Shown piece by piece: positions 53,965-64,000 of a stretch of DNA of 64,000 bases. The notes beneath the pieces were generated by a model. It had not been told where the DNA came from and made no database searches. It saw only the letters and a program-made list of their open reading frames with translations. This DNA comes from Mercenaria mercenaria (taxonomy: Eukaryota > Mollusca > Bivalvia > Venerida > Veneridae). Every line of letters starts with the position of its first letter. Positions within the stretch are counted from its first letter, which is position 1. The DNA lies in the NCBI RefSeq assembly GCF_021730395.1, contig NC_069368.1:13038001-13102000 (forward strand), read 5' to 3'. The position numbers and the translations under genes are program-made.

Positions 53965-56700
53965 ATGTTTCCTATGTCCCCTCTATTCCACTGTAGTATA
54001 CACTGTGGCAGACTATTTTATTTCTCGTGGATGTAGGGTCCTTTAGTATTGACCTAGCACATGTGAATATTTCGTATATTTCCATAAATTCATTTTCAAT
54101 GTCCAAACATAAATAGCGATACAAATATTACATATATAATTCTTAGTTGATATTATACTATCGCATGTGCAGGTAGCTGGGCGGCAAAGCGTTTAGCTGC
54201 CAATATCAGGGTAGTGGGTTCGAGTTTTGGCCATACCTTTTCCCCTAAATTTATTTGCAAACTTTCCACTTATTTGTCAAACGCACCGTGATATTTATGG
54301 TCCATTTATTAAAAGTTATCATATTCACCCGTTGTAAAAAAAGTCAATTATCTAAAATATTCTAGACAAAAAGAAAGATACATTACCAGTCACAAGCGTA
54401 CTAAAAAATAAATACTTTAAGAGAAAAAATAAAATTCATAAAGATAAAACAGGTAGCGATAACATCACATTACTTTACTTTAAAGCAATGATAACCGTGG
54501 TAACGTGGATAGCGTGACACTGATTGACTGTATAAAATACAAATATTGCTTAAAATTAACGAAAACGCTCGAAAAATATTGGCAAAGATTAATGAGTGTC
54601 TTTCATTAAATCAACTGATATAAGCATTTACACTGATTTACCCATCTCCACGAAAATAAACTGTACATATAATTTCTGCCGAACAGTTTTACTGCAACAT
54701 TAATTGATAATAATTGTATGCATATTAACTGAATCAGATAGATAGCCCATGTACCCTAAGCCTGGTAACCCAGTCTGACAACACTTTCTTAAACATATGT
54801 TTCCTAAAACCTTGGGAAATTGACAATTTTTCCCGAGAAACTCGATGAAATGCAATTATACACAAAATATAGCGCCAGCCAGCCAACTCACTTTCCAATT
54901 TTTGGGATTCCTTTATTGATACAATTGATAAAATTAGGTTATCCAATACAGTTAAGAGAAATCAATACCCCCAAAAACTTGGTGTTAAAATTTATCAAAT
55001 TTTTAAATTTTTGTTTTGACAACCTAAAAAAAGATTAAAACAGATGTTTAACAGGTTTGAAAACCCGTCACGGCGATCTCTCCTATATCCCGAAGCGATA
55101 ACATCTGGCTCAAGTGACCGCACGCGATAATCTGTATTGCATATTTCAGAGGGAAAGGAAGTCACGAGTAAGTACTTATTTGATTTATATGTTTTAATTT
55201 TTAATAAACTGATTTTTTTTGTGACAAACCAGACCATGAATTATATTTCAATTAATCGGAAACACGGGTTGCTTTTTATTGCTTTAACAAATTCAGAAGC
55301 GTCAAAAAGGTCAGTTTAATTTTGTAATCTTAATATAAAAAAGAAATTCAGAATAGCCGTTAAGTAGTTCATTCATTCATTCATTCGATTGATCATTTCT
55401 TCACAACTAATCATTTAACTATTATTTCATTCATTCTTTCATCCGATAGTCTACAAGGATGTCAGTCACCAAATGTTGATGTTGCAAGTGTTTGAAATAA
55501 AAAAATATAGTGCAAAAATCATTTGATGAATACCATTGGGGTTAAACGAGATTAAAGTTAAAAGGACAAAAACAACTCCAGATAGAAGTTTTATTTCGTA
55601 GAAGCTAGGTAGCCGAGGCTAGCTTTAAGAATGAATAAGGCGGCACGCACGTTCATTCATCCGATTAAAACTGGAATCTCGGAAAAGCATTAATAAAGTT
55701 AATAATTACAATCTTTTATTTTTAGAAAATGGGTACCGGTAATCTGACAAAATAACGCTTTTTTCTAGATGGCACTTTTGGAAAAAATTACAACATCTCT
55801 TGCCTCTGTCTAGAGAGAAAATGTTTTTCTCTGCGAAAATATCAGTGTCAGTATGAAGAAATTAATACTATTACAGATTATTTTATCTCTACAGACTTTG
55901 TAAGTCTATGTAAGCGGTTGTCATGCGTATTTTTTTTCTCAAAGTATTATATAAAAAAAGGTTGATAATAATAACAATTTATATTATGTAGAATTTGATT
56001 ATTAATCTGAAAGTTATAAGAATTTTATAGTGACCTAAAATACATACATACTATAGAACTTTTGCATTACCAATTTTTAGTAACATCTTTAAAACCGATA
56101 AAGCGGGAGAACAAATAATCCAATTTGTCGATTTCCGTACAAAGTGTTGTTGTTGTAACACGGGGGTGGGGGTTGGGTGAATCGATAACTAATAGCTTTG
56201 GTCATTATATTTTTTTATCTGATGCATTTACAGGCAAACGGTTTACTAACGATATACTTGAATGAAGTTTAAATCAATATTAAAGTGAAATGCGGAACAA
56301 GTCGAATATGTATATAATACTTTATTGTCAAAATAAAAGTAATATTTAGTAATATGAATATGGTATCTAACATATTTAAAATCGTTACATATTATACATC
56401 TAAAACAAACATTTACTTTCAGGACCATACATGTACAAACAATAAGTAATTGCTGAGCTTAGTCTGTTATTTTAAATCGATTTTCAACGGACCATTTTGA
56501 CATTTTAACAAATTAAAGTTGACGATATTTCCGATTGACTGGTACTTTTTCAGTTCTCTGTTTTACGCCATTTTACAGCTGTAAATCTTCAAATATGACC
56601 ACAAACGTCTTTTTTTCAGCAGGGCGCAAAATGATGTACTTAACAGGTTAACCATAAAACCATAAAATTTAAAGTACCTATCACTTGTAGTAAGTGGGTT
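53965..56700. other. Interior of the large element, no gene seen
   Basis: Mostly AT-rich. A tRNA-like stretch lies at about 54180-54246 (B-box-like GGGTTCGAG), and a CATT repeat at 55368-55387. The last 150 bases are probably the 5' leader of the LINE. No transposase motif recognised. Confidence 0.45.
54180..54246 (+). repeat. tRNA-like sequence
   Basis: GGTAGCTGGGCGGCAAAGCG ... GTGGGTTCGAGTTTTGGCC with ends GGTA/TACC. Only four acceptor pairs form and the D arm is poor, so this is a relic or SINE head. Confidence 0.35.
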
Positions 56701-56710
56701 ATCATATATT

Positions 56711-57406
56711 ATGCAGTTTTTGAAAAAAATAAATGACCGTATTGGGAATGTCGAAAAGCGATTAAATTCTCTTGAATTCCTGGAAAAAAAAGTTGAAAAA
56801 TTTGAGCTCGAGGTGACAAAAATTTGGAATTATTTAACGGATCAAAATACAAAATGCAGTGAGAGGTTGACGAACGTAGAAGACAAGGCAGAAAGTACTG
56901 ATTTTAATCTTGGTATTGTAAATTCAAAGGTGGAGGAGTTACAAAGTAAAAATAAACAATTAACTGAGGATTTGGCATACGTACAGTCCCAGTCAATGAG
57001 GAACAATCTCATATTTGGAAATATTGAAGAGGCCCGTCAGGGCGTAAACGAGAACACAGAGGACTTGTTACGAGAATTTTTAGTGGACAAAATGAACATT
57101 GCTAAAGAGTTTGTTGAGCAAATGAAGTTTGAACGGGTTCACAGAATGGGAGATAAAGGAAGGGGTGATAGGAAGATTGTTGCAAAGTTCACTTTATTCA
57201 AAGACAGAGAGCTGGTAAGAAAATCATGGAAATCGTTAGACAAATCAAAATACTTTGTACACGAGCAGTTCCCTAAGAGTGTTGTAGATAAGAGAAAGAA
57301 ATTAATGCCAATGGTTAAGGAAGCGAGAAGAAACGGACACAGTGCGTGGATAGCTTACGATATATTATATATTGATGGAAAATCACAGAGGGTAGACGTT
57401 AAGTAG
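56711..57406 (+). CDS. LINE ORF1 protein (coiled coil, RRM-like, C-terminal domain), intact 231 aa
   Basis: ORF1p-type proteins bind LINE RNA as trimers and act as nucleic-acid chaperones. Seen: residues about 5-90 are rich in heptad-spaced Leu/Ile/Val (RIGNVEKRLNSLEFLEKKVE and on), a likely coiled coil. Residues about 95-175 hold NNLIFGNIEE and KIVAKFTLFKDRELV, an RRM-like fold. Residues about 180-231 hold FVHEQFPKSVVDKRKKLMP and ARRNGHSAWIAYDILYIDGK, the L1 ORF1 C-terminal domain. Unlike ORF2 it has no break. It lies just upstream of ORF2, with the ORF2 reading frame opening near its stop. Confidence 0.85.
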   Translation: MQFLKKINDRIGNVEKRLNSLEFLEKKVEKFELEVTKIWNYLTDQNTKCSERLTNVEDKAESTDFNLGIVNSKVEELQSKNKQLTEDLAYVQSQSMRNNLIFGNIEEARQGVNENTEDLLREFLVDKMNIAKEFVEQMKFERVHRMGDKGRGDRKIVAKFTLFKDRELVRKSWKSLDKSKYFVHEQFPKSVVDKRKKLMPMVKEARRNGHSAWIAYDILYIDGKSQRVDVK

Positions 57407-57423
57407 GGAATCAAGGGGATGAT

Positions 57424-60400
57424 TTGAGTATTTTGTCTTGGAATATTAATGGTCTTAGTGATGTGAAAAAAGGGAGTAGAGATTTTGTTAATACTATAAC
57501 GCAGTATGATATTGTGTTCTTATATGAAACGTGGGCCAATAAAAGTAGCAAAATCGATATCGATGGGTATGAGTCCTATAATTTTTATAGAAAATTTCAG
57601 CACCGGGTTCAAAAAGAAGTAGTGGAGGTGTTGCTGTCTATTTTAAAAATATACTTAGAAATGGTATTGAAATTGTGCGTAATCACTTGGATACTTTTTA
57701 TTGAGCTGTGTAAGGATTTTCCTTTTGAAAAAGATGTGTTTCTTTGTGGGGTTATCTCTGGTGTGAAGATTCGCCTGCATATAATGTTTGTAATGTAGAC
57801 TTATTCGATGTGATACAAAATGACATATTTGATTTTGAAAATGACGGTGCTGTGTACTTAGTTGGGGACTGGAACAGTCGTGTCGGAACTAGAAATGATT
57901 TCATTGTGTGTGATGTTTATAATGAACATTTGGATCATGATTTGTATTTTCCGGATATACCCATTGCACGGGCCTCCGCCGATAAAAATTGTAATAGTTT
58001 CGGTTGTAGACTACTTGATCTATGTAAATCTACTGGATTGCGCCTAGTTAACGGTCGTCTTGGTCATGATCATGATAACGGTGCATTCACGTTTTATTCA
58101 AGAAAAGGGTGCTCTGTAAAAGACTATTTATTGACAAAGGAATGTTTCTTTTCAAGCCTCGGTGATTTCAAGGTGCACGAACTAACGGAGTGGAGTGACC
58201 ATTGTCCTATTTCTTTTAACTTATATTGTAATAAGTTTACAAATGGATATTCGGGCACAGAAAATGAAACATTTACTAAATATAAATGGTCAGGGGATTT
58301 AAAAAATGATTTTCGTTCAGGGCTTATAGGAAAATTGAGTGATTTTAATTCTTTGCTAAATGGTGTAAACTTAAATGACAGGACATCGATTGATAGCTTA
58401 ATACTAGATTTTACGACTATAATACAGGGCGTAGCTAATCCATTGTTTTGTAAATCTGTTGAAAAGAATAATACAGGTTCCTTTTCAGATAACCGGTTAA
58501 CAAATAGAAATAAGGAATGGTTTGATTACGAGTGCATTCAAGCAAGGCAACGTTATACTGATGCACTACATGTTTTTAATAGATGTAAAACTGAAGTAAA
58601 CAGAGAAGAGTTATTTTTGTTAAAAGGTCGATATAAGAGTATTATTAAGAAAAAACGAAGAAGTTTTGAATTGAAAAAAATGTCGCGCATAGAGAAACTT
58701 AGATTTACAAACCCTAGAGAATTCTGGAAATATTTCAAAGATCAGAATAAAACCACCAATAATATATCAGTTGAGACATTTTTCAAGTATTTTTCTGAGT
58801 TAGAAAAGATATTGCTACCACAATAAACCAGGAAGCTGAGAATTTTGAAGCTAATAATGATTTTAATTCGTTTGAAAATGCGGATGAAATTTTAGACCGA
58901 CCTATTATTGTTGATGAAATTTTGAATGCCGTAAAATCTTTAAAAACAAATAAATCTCCGGGAAACGATTTTTTGTTAAATGAGTATTTTATAGAATCTG
59001 TAGATATTTTAGCTTCACACCTTTGTGATATATTTAATTATATTCTTGATAGTGGATTTTTTCCTGAACAGTGGACTCAAGGTGTTATTATAACATTACA
59101 TAAAAAGGTAATAAAGATACTGTTAATAATTATAGGGGAATTACATTAGTGAGTTGTATGTCAAAATTATTTACAACTGTTTTAAATAAAAGAATTATGG
59201 ATTATTGTGAGGAAAATAATTTACTGTCAGACGCGCAATTTGGTTCAGAAAAGGAAAATCAACCATTGACGCATTGTTCACTTTGTTAACTGTAGTTCAG
59301 AAATATATAAATGAAAACAAGCGTTTATACTGTGTTTTTGTTGACCTGAAAAGGCTTTTGATTCTATTTATAGAAACGCCCTATGGCTGAAATTATATAG
59401 ATGTGGTATAAGAGGTAAATTATTGCGGATTATTAGGGATATGTATGGAAAAGTGAAATCATGTGTAAAGTCATGTAATAGTTATTCTGATTTTTTTGAA
59501 TGTGCTATAGGGTTGCGTCAAGGGGAGGTAATTTCACCTGTTTATTTTCCCTTTTTATTGATGACTTAGAGCTGTTTTTGGAACAGGATGTAAACTGTGG
59601 TCTTAAAATCAACGATATTGTTTTAATACTGTTACTTTTTGCAGATGATATGGTTATCCTTGGAAATTCAGTTAAAGAAATTAACGAAAGTTTAAAATTG
59701 TTGAATGTATATTGTAAAAAATGGAGTTTAGAAGTTAATGTAGAAAAGACTAAAGTAATGGTGTTTCGAAAACGAGGTGGAATATTACATAATGAGGAAT
59801 TTTTGTATAATGGTAGTAAACTTGAAGTTGTAAATGATTTCAATTCCCCTTTGGTACGGTTTTTAACTATACAGGAAACTTTGCATTAAATCAAGAACAT
59901 TTAGTTGGCAAGGCCTTGAAAGCATTAAATACTTTATTATATCATTGTTTTAAGTATAAACTTAAACCAAAACTACTTTGTCAGCTGTTTGATTCCTTTG
60001 TAGGGTCTATCTTAAATTATGCATCAGAAATTTGGGGTTGTAGTAAATCTAAAGAATAGAAAGAATCATCTTAAATTTTGCAAGAAAATACTTAACGTCA
60101 GAATGAATACCTCTAATGCAGCTGTTTATGGCGAACTTGCTCGTTACCCTTTGTACATTTCGAGATATGTTAATATTATGAAATATTGGTTTAAAATATT
60201 GAATACTGACAATATTATTCTAAATGAAGTGTATAAAATAGCATATATTGATTGTATTAATGGAAAACGTAACTGGGTGACAGATGTAAAAAAACTTTTA
60301 TTTGATTATGGATTCAATTATGTCTGGGAATATCCTCAAAGTGTTTCTTGTGACATGTTTATAATGTTATTTAAACAACGTCTGGTTGACAGTTTCATTC

Positions 60401-60831
60401 AAAGATGGCATGCTGATAAGCAAAATAGTTCTGTGTTAAATCTTTACAATAATATAAAACCAGTATTTAAATGTGAAACGTATCTAGATATTTTACCATG
60501 CAACTTAAGACATTTCCTTAGTAGAATCCGAGTGTCTTCACACTCACTACGAATACATACTGGCAGATATGGTATAAACAGAATAGAAAGAAATGAGCGT
60601 TATTGTACTTATTGCAACACACGTGATATTGAAGATGAATTTCATTTTATAATTAAGTGTCCATGTTATTCTGATATAAGAAAAAAATACATTAAAAGTT
60701 ATTATTATACAAGACCGAGTATGCAAAAATTTATTGATATGTTAATGTCTGATAATAGATCAATATTACTTAACTTGGCGAAATATATTAAACTAGCTCT
60801 TACTCATAGAATATCATTGTTACACAATTAA
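57424..60831 (+). pseudogene. LINE ORF2 (AP endonuclease, reverse transcriptase), frameshifted
   Basis: Starts with LSILSWNINGLSD and no Met near the ORF1 stop. Endonuclease landmarks: GDWNSRVGTRND and EWSDHCPIS (57744-58826 segment). Reverse transcriptase: LKTNKSPGNDF (58922-59149), then LLLFADDMVILGNS with the catalytic FADD (59500-59889). The C-terminus (60019-60831) includes MKYWFKILN, NWVTDVKKLLFDYG and the knuckle CTYCNTRDIEDEFHFIIKC. Frame changes occur near 57600, 57720, 58810, 59110, in the 59150-59500 gap and around 59850-60020, so it cannot make a full protein. Confidence 0.88.
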
Positions 60832-61298
60832 TTACATTTCATCCTCTGTATTGCTTTCTTTTCATCTTTTGTTATTTAGATGCAGCAACTGTTATTATTT
60901 GATACTGTATTACTTTCATAGTCATAGTGACATAGGAATTGGCTGTAAATTTAAATTTGTATGTATTTATGATGATGTACATTGTACAAGTCGAAATAAA
61001 AAGATTCTTCTATTCTTCTAACTAACTTCTAACTAACTAACTAACATATTTTTATGACCCAGCTTGAAACAACACTGACCGGATATTTCTTATCCCCAGG
61101 CAATATTGTAATACACAATGAAATTTAAAGGGTGATTAAACATTTGACACAATTAAATTATCTTATTTTTAGTGTAACTGTATGCAATCTTGGGGTTAAA
61201 ATAAATTTAAGAAATAACGCAATGTTTTAACGAATACTAAAAAAAGGCACTGGCCTCCAGATCGTCCGACAAGAACAGAAAAAAAATATATAATTGAG

Positions 61299-61530
61299 CC
61301 GTGCCATGAGAAAGCCAACATACTCTTAGTTTTCGACCAGCATGGATCGAGACCAATCTGCGCATCCGCGCAGTCTGCTCAGGATCCATGCTGCTCGCTA
61401 ACAGTTTTTCTAATTCCAATAGGCTTTGAAAGCGAACAGCATGGCTCCTGACCAGACTGCAAAGATGCGCAGGCTGGTCTCGATACATGCTGGTCGCAAA
61501 CCCACTATGTTGGTTTTCTCATGGCACGGC
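61299..61530. mobile_element. 232-bp MITE with GCCGTGCCATGAGAAA termini
   Basis: GCCGTGCCATGAGAAAGCCA at the left and its inverted form TGGTTTTCTCATGGCACGGC at the right. The inverted pairing continues through GACCAGCATGGATCGAGACC / GGTCTCGATACATGCTGGTC and the GCGCAG blocks. I recognise this type as abundant in bivalve genomes. Nested in the large element, downstream of the LINE. Confidence 0.85.
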
Positions 61531-61534
61531 ATTA

Positions 61535-62635
61535 TATTTTTTTAGATATATGGATATTAATGGTGTATAATTATGCTACGTATACTGACAGACTATAATG
61601 TTGCGGAAACACATGAGAATTAGATGTTTTAACTAATTTTTACGATAAAAATTGTATATTTAACGCGCATTAAACACTAAACCCTCCCTTGCGTTATAAT
61701 TGGTAACGACAGTGGAAAACGTCTTTATTGCCGCTGCGGTCAGGGTTCGTTTCCCGGCGCGACCACACGTCATTTTATTCGTCATAATTTTCACATCATT
61801 TAATAGATATAATTATCAGTATCCATGAATTGCAAGAGTCCATTTTTTATAACTTTTAATGCGTGCATTTTTTTTATTCCAGGTTGACACAAGAGTTGTT
61901 TACTGGAATCAGAAAACGGGACGACTATTTATTTTCACGATAGAGAATATACTTCTGTGTGAAGTTTCTACTAGTTTGATCAACAGATGCAGACAGACAG
62001 CCCGGATGAGCCATTCGTTCTCAGTGACATTCGTAACAACAGATAAAAGCTTATACTTATTGAGATCAGGAAACTGAATATTTCCATGTGGTTCATCATT
62101 TGTAACCTGCTTACATATCGTGTTCCAGTACAGAACCAACATGCGTCTTTTTAAAGTACATCTTCGGACATTAGGAGGGGTGTACTGCTCTTTTTAGAAG
62201 ACGGCAAATCGAAAAGCCTATAGCGGTAATCAGCATTCATGGGAATAACGAAAACATGTACAGACAATAGTAAAAGAAGTGATACTCAACTGATTTGTTG
62301 AGTCAACCGCGCAGAATTAAATGTGCGAATTGCTAGTTTTTCAATCAGAAATGAACATATAATAATATAAAGAAATGCTTGATGTTATTGATTACTCACA
62401 TTTTAATTCTGCTTATTTCATTTGGACAAGAAATGAAAATGATTTATAACCGTTTGAAAAACTGATTTAAAAAGTATTTAAGTTGAATAAAATCTGACAT
62501 GTCTCCAATTAATAACAATATGATTTTTTTCTCATACCCTGTCTTTGTCTTGCTTTTTTCTAACATACCGTATTCTGCTGTAGGTATCACCGACATTCAT
62601 TTTGTCATCTTTCAGTGTGTGCCCATATACAAAAT
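61535..62635. other. Interior of the large element, no gene seen
   Basis: AT-rich. A B-box-like GGGTTCGTTTCCC near 61743 is a weak tRNA relic. The ORFs at 61859-62142 overlap on opposite strands and show no domain. Confidence 0.45.
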
Positions 62636-62639
62636 CAGT

Positions 62640-63715
62640 TTACATAAAAGAAAAATACGGGATTTGTATACTATACATGCATATACGGGAAAAGTCTGGT
62701 AAATGTATCTTTTAGAAATACTGGTCCGCGAATTCCCCGAATACGAAAACCAAATTCAGTCTAAATGTGACACAAATATGGAATCTGTATTCTCTGCATA
62801 TCTTTCATAAACGGGGAAAAACCTGGCCCGTATATCAAAAACTACAGGTTCGTATATCCCCGTATATCAGATGCAAATACATTCCGTATATGACACAAGT
62901 ACGGGATCCGTATATTGCGTATACCATGCATATACGGGACTAGTCCGTAGCCCGTATAATAAAAAATACAGTTTCGTATTTTCCACGTATATGACACAAG
63001 TACGGGATCCGTATATTGCCTATACCATGCATATACGGGACTAGTCCGTAGCACGTATATCAAAAAGTACAGTTTCGTATATGCCCCGTATATGACAAAA
63101 GTACGGGATCCGTATACTTAGTATATCATGCGTATACGGAAAAAATCCGAAGCCCGTATATTAGAAAATACAAGTCCGTATATGCCCCGTATATTAGACG
63201 CAATCACAGTCCGTATATGACAAAAATACGGGATCCGTATACGGAAAAATCCGAAGCCCGTATATTAGAAAATACAAGTCCGTATATTCCCCGTATATTA
63301 GATGCAGTCACAGTCCGTATATGACAAAAATACGGGATCCGTATACTACGTATATTCGGAATATACAGGCTCGTATACGTGTTCCGTATATTCTAAAATA
63401 CGGAAAGTATACGGGAAAAAAAGTCTCAAGACCCTTCGAATACATGAAAATGAAACTTATGTTAAAGCAAGACACGAATAAACACCATTTCTAGGGATTT
63501 TTTAGGAAATTTCGTATATTGCATATATACGGGAAATATACATTTATGTATATTCGGCGTATACGGGATCCCGTATATGCATGACAAATATACGGACTTC
63601 CCGTATACTAGATGTTCCGAATACGGGATCGTATATTAGGTCCGTATATTTGTAATATACATCCCGTATACGCCCGTATTTCCGAAATATACGGGACCGT
63701 ACACTCCCGTATATT
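62640..63715. repeat. Right subterminal array of TATACGGG/CCCGTATA motifs
   Basis: The same heptamer-based motifs as the left array, in larger units of about 101-125 bp marked by ACGGGATCCGTATA near 62903, 63004, 63105, 63230 and 63334. The outermost 60 bases are the inverted copy of the left end. Confidence 0.85.
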
Positions 63716-63736
63716 GACCCTTTTTTCGCAGTGATT

Positions 63737-64000
63737 TCGAGGGTGTCCCTTGTTAGCGCGGATCATAAAGGTTACTGAAGCATATAAGATGGCTTTGATG
63801 TGACATACTTTAATGCCTTCGGTCATCAATGCCATAATAAGAACGCACTCGGATTAGTATATCACGTGGCGGAGCTGTTGTTTGAATTAAAAATAAACAT
63901 TTCACATGATATCTAGTATTTTATAATCTATAAGAATATATTTTGAAACTTAAATGGACATTTCCTTTTAAAACGATGAAAATGTAGGTACAAAAAGTCT
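63737..64000. other. Right flank of the large element
   Basis: No feature recognised. Confidence 0.4.

Larger units (their letters stand above)
56711..61020 (+). mobile_element. L1/Tx1-type LINE, nearly full length, ORF2 broken
   Basis: ORF1 (56711-57406), then ORF2 segments for AP endonuclease, reverse transcriptase and a C-terminal CX2CX9HX4C knuckle, and a short 3' UTR ending near 61020 in a TTCTTCTA/CTAACTAA-type repeat tail. The coiled-coil plus RRM-like ORF1 followed by an endonuclease-RT ORF2 is the layout of the L1/Tx1 group. The 5' end is not resolved and may lie up to 200 bp upstream. Dead in cis because ORF2 is frameshifted. Confidence 0.85.
52166..63733. mobile_element. 11.6-kb non-autonomous CACTA-like (EnSpm/CMC) transposon
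   Basis: Both ends read CACTGCGAAAAAAG inward, and the inverted match goes on through AATATACGGGAGTGTACGG and TCCCGTATATT, about 50 bp with two mismatches and a 2-base gap. ATT lies directly outside each end (52163-52165 and 63734-63736), a 3-bp target duplication as is known for CACTA elements. Inside each end is a long array of TATACGGG/CCCGTATA motifs; subterminal arrays of short direct and inverted motifs are a known CACTA trait and bind the transposase. No transposase ORF is seen. A LINE and a small MITE sit within it. Confidence 0.75.

Noticed and set aside
54180-54246. tRNA gene
   Set aside because: Only four acceptor base pairs and no convincing D arm.
52166-63733. Polinton or other virus-like element
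   Set aside because: Termini start CACTG with a 3-bp duplication, and no integrase, polymerase B, capsid or protease coding sequence is seen.

Overview
The window is eukaryotic, AT-rich nuclear DNA and most likely comes from a bivalve mollusc (a heterodont, clam-like lineage is my best guess). The reasons are canonical GT-AG splice sites, tRNA-derived SINE families, a small inverted-repeat element and Helitron-like tandem-repeat elements of kinds I associate with bivalve genomes, and many decayed non-LTR retrotransposons. The species call is inference from pattern recognition; no search was run.

One host gene dominates. It is a complete animal type I polyketide synthase (PKS) on the minus strand, from 35119 down to 14951. 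I could place six coding exons with matching phases: 35119-34908, 33357-33197, 32795-32589, 31983-31802, 29895-29721 and 20373-14951. Together they encode about 2119 residues with the order KS-AT-DH-(degenerate KR/ER-like region)-KR-ACP and no thioesterase. The KS, AT, DH, KR and ACP catalytic residues are all present; the enoylreductase region has lost its cofactor motif. All introns lie in the KS part and the last 85% of the protein is one 5.4-kb exon. The product is unknown; the domain set suggests an iterative synthase making an unsaturated (polyene-type) chain that needs an external release step.

Around and inside that gene the window is mobile-element territory. Left flank (1-14.9 kb): a nested foldback cluster, Helitron-like elements built from tandem units, a SINE, a LINE 3' end and an 888-bp inverted-repeat element. 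PKS introns: a 4.5-kb imperfect palindrome made of two convergent copies of a decayed C2H2 zinc-finger gene, one arm of which carries a hAT-type insertion with a perfect 8-bp target duplication and an empty site in the other arm; two SINEs; a 159-bp hairpin element; and a 1.25-kb inverted-repeat element. Right of the PKS (35-52 kb): a 145-bp tandem array, SINEs, LINE fragments, another Helitron-like element and a decayed DNA transposon flanked by perfect 122-bp direct repeats.

The last 12 kb is one very large element (52166-63733). It has CACTG...CAGTG termini, inverted ends that match for about 50 bp, a 3-bp ATT target duplication, and mirror-image 0.8-1.1-kb arrays of CCGTATA/TATACGG motifs just inside each end. 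I read it as a non-autonomous CACTA-like transposon that has itself been invaded by an L1/Tx1-type LINE (56.7-61.0 kb). Together with the PKS and the nuclear-receptor-like DR2 motif repeated in the Helitron-like arrays, it is the most interesting object here.
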